The translations under genes were made by a program, and so were the position numbers. Below are positions 5,204 through 6,760 of a stretch of 6,760 nt of DNA, one piece after another. The notes under the pieces were generated by a model. It did not search any database. It saw nothing but the letters and a program-made list of their open reading frames with translations, and was not told where the DNA came from. The DNA comes from Nitrospinota bacterium (GTDB lineage: Bacteria > Nitrospinota > Nitrospinia > SZUA-224): positions 1 through 6,760 of the forward strand of contig JACRGM010000041.1 in assembly GCA_016212345.1 (NCBI GenBank). Reading direction: 5' to 3'. Positions within the stretch are counted from its first letter, which is position 1; the number at the start of each line of letters is the position of its first letter.

Positions 5204-6334
5204 CTATATTATTAGTACCAAATCATCTCTGTGTATTACCTCATCATAATATTTAAAACCCAATATCTTTTCTATATCTGATGTATGTCTCCCCTTTATC
5301 CTCATCATATCCCAGAGGCTGTAATTAATGAGACCACGGGCAAATTCCCTATCCTCCTTATCCAGACATCTGACAGAATCTCCACTTTCAAAATCCCCGC
5401 CTACCTCAAGGACACCAGAGGGTAACAGACTCTTGCCATTGGATATAAGGGCATCTTTGGCGCCATCATCAACCTTTATATACCCTGTAGGTTTCAATGT
5501 ATAGGCTATCCAATGCTTCCTCCTCTTTAATCGATCCTCTGCTGGAAGGAATAATGTGCCAATATCCTCACCATTAATGACCTTCTTTATTACATCCTTC
5601 TTCTTTCCATTAACAATAATCATAGGTATACCTGAAGATATCACCATCTTTGCTGCCTCTATCTTTGTACACATCCCACCTACACTTGTATGGGAAAGTG
5701 TATCCCCAGCAGACCTTTCGATCTCTGGTGTTATCTTATCTATAATAGGGATCAACTTTGCTGATTTATTAATACTGGGGTCTTCATCATAAAGACCATC
5801 GATATCTGAAAGGATGATCAGGAGATCTGCACTCACAAGATTTGCTACCATAGCTGATAAGGTATCATTATCTCCGACCTTTATCTCTTGAACAGCCACC
5901 GCATCATTCTCATTTATTATAGGTATTATATGATATGATAATAATGTGGATAGGGTATTTCGTGCATTAAGATACCTATTCCTATTGGTTAAGTCATCAT
6001 GGGTGAGGAGTATCTGTGCTACCTTCTGTTCCTTCCTTCCAAAATATCTCTCATAGGTAGCTATCAAATGACTCTGACCAACAGAGGCTATTGCCTGCTT
6101 CTGAGGTATACTTCTATGTATCCCTTTAAATTTTAATACCTTCACCCCAGCAGCAATCGCCCCTGATGATACAATGATAATCTCAAGCCCAGATCTCTTC
6201 AAATCCAAGATCTGTTGGACAATCTCCTCAATAATAGAGGTATCAAGACCCTCTCTCAAAGGTGAGGTCAGGACTGCGCTCCCAATCTTGATAACGATTC
6301 GTCTTATATTCTTGAGTATATCACTTCTATACAT
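5204..6334 (-). CDS. proB: Glutamate 5-kinase ProB with C-terminal PUA domain
   Basis: 376 residues, matching the long bacterial form with a PUA domain. It phosphorylates glutamate with ATP, the first and usually proline-inhibited step of proline synthesis. The amino-acid kinase domain spans about 10-260: KIGS (16-19), SSGAI (56-60), NEND (141-144), GDNDTLSAMVA (154-164), SDIDGLYDEDP (176-186) and GGMCTK (219-224). The block before GGM reads SHTSVGG, where Ser-Val replaces the Gly-Thr of the common GTGGM form. The PUA domain covers about 275-350 (TGYIKVDDGA, LLPSGVLEVGG, GLINYS). It starts at ATG 6334, 10 bp after the 125-bp element, with only a weak AAGAAG as SD. It is probably transcribed with obg upstream. 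Confidence 0.97.
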   Translation of the reverse strand: MYRSDILKNIRRIVIKIGSAVLTSPLREGLDTSIIEEIVQQILDLKRSGLEIIIVSSGAIAAGVKVLKFKGIHRSIPQKQAIASVGQSHLIATYERYFGRKEQKVAQILLTHDDLTNRNRYLNARNTLSTLLSYHIIPIINENDAVAVQEIKVGDNDTLSAMVANLVSADLLIILSDIDGLYDEDPSINKSAKLIPIIDKITPEIERSAGDTLSHTSVGGMCTKIEAAKMVISSGIPMIIVNGKKKDVIKKVINGEDIGTLFLPAEDRLKRRKHWIAYTLKPTGYIKVDDGAKDALISNGKSLLPSGVLEVGGDFESGDSVRCLDKEDREFARGLINYSLWDMMRIKGRHTSDIEKILGFKYYDEVIHRDDLVLII

Positions 6335-6344
6335 CTTCTTATTC

Positions 6345-6469
6345 TATAGATTTCCATATAACAAATTACACTGCGTTATCAGTCGAAATCCTCGACAACG
6401 TACTACTCAGTACGCCTTACTCGGATTTCTCCTTCTAGCCTTGTGTAATTTATTATCTGAAAATCTATA
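6345..6469 (-). repeat. 125-bp inverted-repeat element, copy 2 (MITE-like) between obg and proB
   Basis: Same length and orientation as the copy at 2743-2867, with six substitutions: one near the left arm, four in and around the central hairpin and one near the right side. The 27-bp terminal inverted repeats are identical to those of copy 1. The central hairpin has AACGTAC against GTACGCC; in minus-sense RNA the two changed stem bases become G-U pairs, so the 7-bp stem is kept. It occupies nearly the whole gap, 13 bp from the obg stop and 10 bp from the proB start. It contains no ORF. The downstream arm holds TGTTATATG, a weak extended -10 match, so internal promoter activity cannot be excluded. 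Confidence 0.93.
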
Positions 6470-6482
6470 ACAATCTCTCCCC

Positions 6483-6760
6483 TCACAACATATCCATGAT
6501 ACAATCAAGTAAAGGTCTAACACCTTCACCTGTAACCGCTGATATGGGAAATACCTTATGATTCAATTTGACAAGAAGATCATTATATTGGTTGAACCTC
6601 TCCATGGCCTGAGGAATATCTATCTTGTTAGCAGCTATAACCTGTGGCCTTGACATCAATTCCTTATTATAGTGATACAATTCCTGATTTATTGTCTTAA
6701 AATCTGAGATTGGATCCCGTTCTTTATTCCCTACTGACATATCGATCACATGAAGGAGTA
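6483..6760 (-). CDS. obgE: GTPase Obg/CgtA, C-terminal part (5' end outside the window)
   Basis: Only the last 91 codons are present, and the frame is open to position 6760. Obg is an essential ribosome-associated GTPase involved in 50S maturation and stress signalling. The visible part is the end of the G domain: LLHVIDMS after the G3 region, ERDPISDFKTINQEL and RPQVIAANKID, which contains the G4 motif NKID, then FPISAVTGEGV carrying the G5 SA motif. The protein stops soon after G5 (LLDCIMDML), so it lacks the extra C-terminal OCT domain found in Firmicutes and has no long acidic tail. The position directly upstream of proB matches a common obg-proB-proA arrangement. Confidence 0.93.
   Translation of the reverse strand, partial: LLHVIDMSVGNKERDPISDFKTINQELYHYNKELMSRPQVIAANKIDIPQAMERFNQYNDLLVKLNHKVFPISAVTGEGVRPLLDCIMDML

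Noticed and set aside
6174..6470. Plus-strand ORF covering the start of proB and the repeat element
   Set aside because: It runs antisense through the proB N-terminus and into the palindromic element. There is no domain or SD.

Overview
The window is a compact, AT-rich stretch in which every well-supported gene lies on the minus strand, so transcription runs from high to low coordinates. Isoleucine ATA and arginine AGA/AGG codons are frequent. The organism is very probably Gram-negative and didermic: there is a LapA/LapB-like envelope protein and two lipoproteins with clear lipoboxes and an Asn at +2. The order obg-proB-proA-nadD-rsfS, together with Fn3 lipoproteins, fits Deltaproteobacteria- or Nitrospirota-like lineages. 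That placement is inferred from gene order and style, not from a phylogenetic marker.

Right part (6760 to 2869), conserved housekeeping run: the 3' end of the GTPase gene obg; a 125-bp hairpin element; proB and proA (first two steps of proline synthesis, joined stop-to-start with no spacer); nadD (NAD synthesis); and rsfS (ribosome silencing factor). proA, nadD and rsfS are spaced by about 10 bp or less, consistent with one operon. A perfect 19-bp tandem duplication sits at the 3' end of nadD and rewrites its last codons.

Middle (2867 to 1342): a second copy of the same 125-bp element fills the rsfS-TPR gap. It is followed by a 462-residue membrane-anchored TPR protein that combines a LapA-like two-helix N-terminus, a TPR array and a LapB/RadA-type rubredoxin finger.

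Left part (1341 to 1), accessory envelope region: a near-consensus sigma70-type promoter (TTGACA, 17 bp, TATAGT) drives a small coiled-coil protein with a C-terminal membrane anchor. A fibronectin type III lipoprotein follows. After a roughly 350-bp AT-rich gap carrying a strong minus-strand stem-loop terminator or attenuator comes the start of a second, paralogous lipoprotein that runs off the window.

The most interesting content is the pair of 125-bp inverted-repeat elements. They are the same length, 119/125 identical, in the same orientation, and placed precisely between a stop codon and the next start codon in two places. Most differences between arms and between copies preserve pairing in RNA of the operon sense. 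They look like a non-autonomous mobile element (MITE-like) that may act as an intercistronic RNA structure. No clear new multi-gene system (defence, biosynthetic or similar) is visible; the LapA-LapB-like fusion and the coiled-coil/lipoprotein pair are the protein-level items most worth following up.
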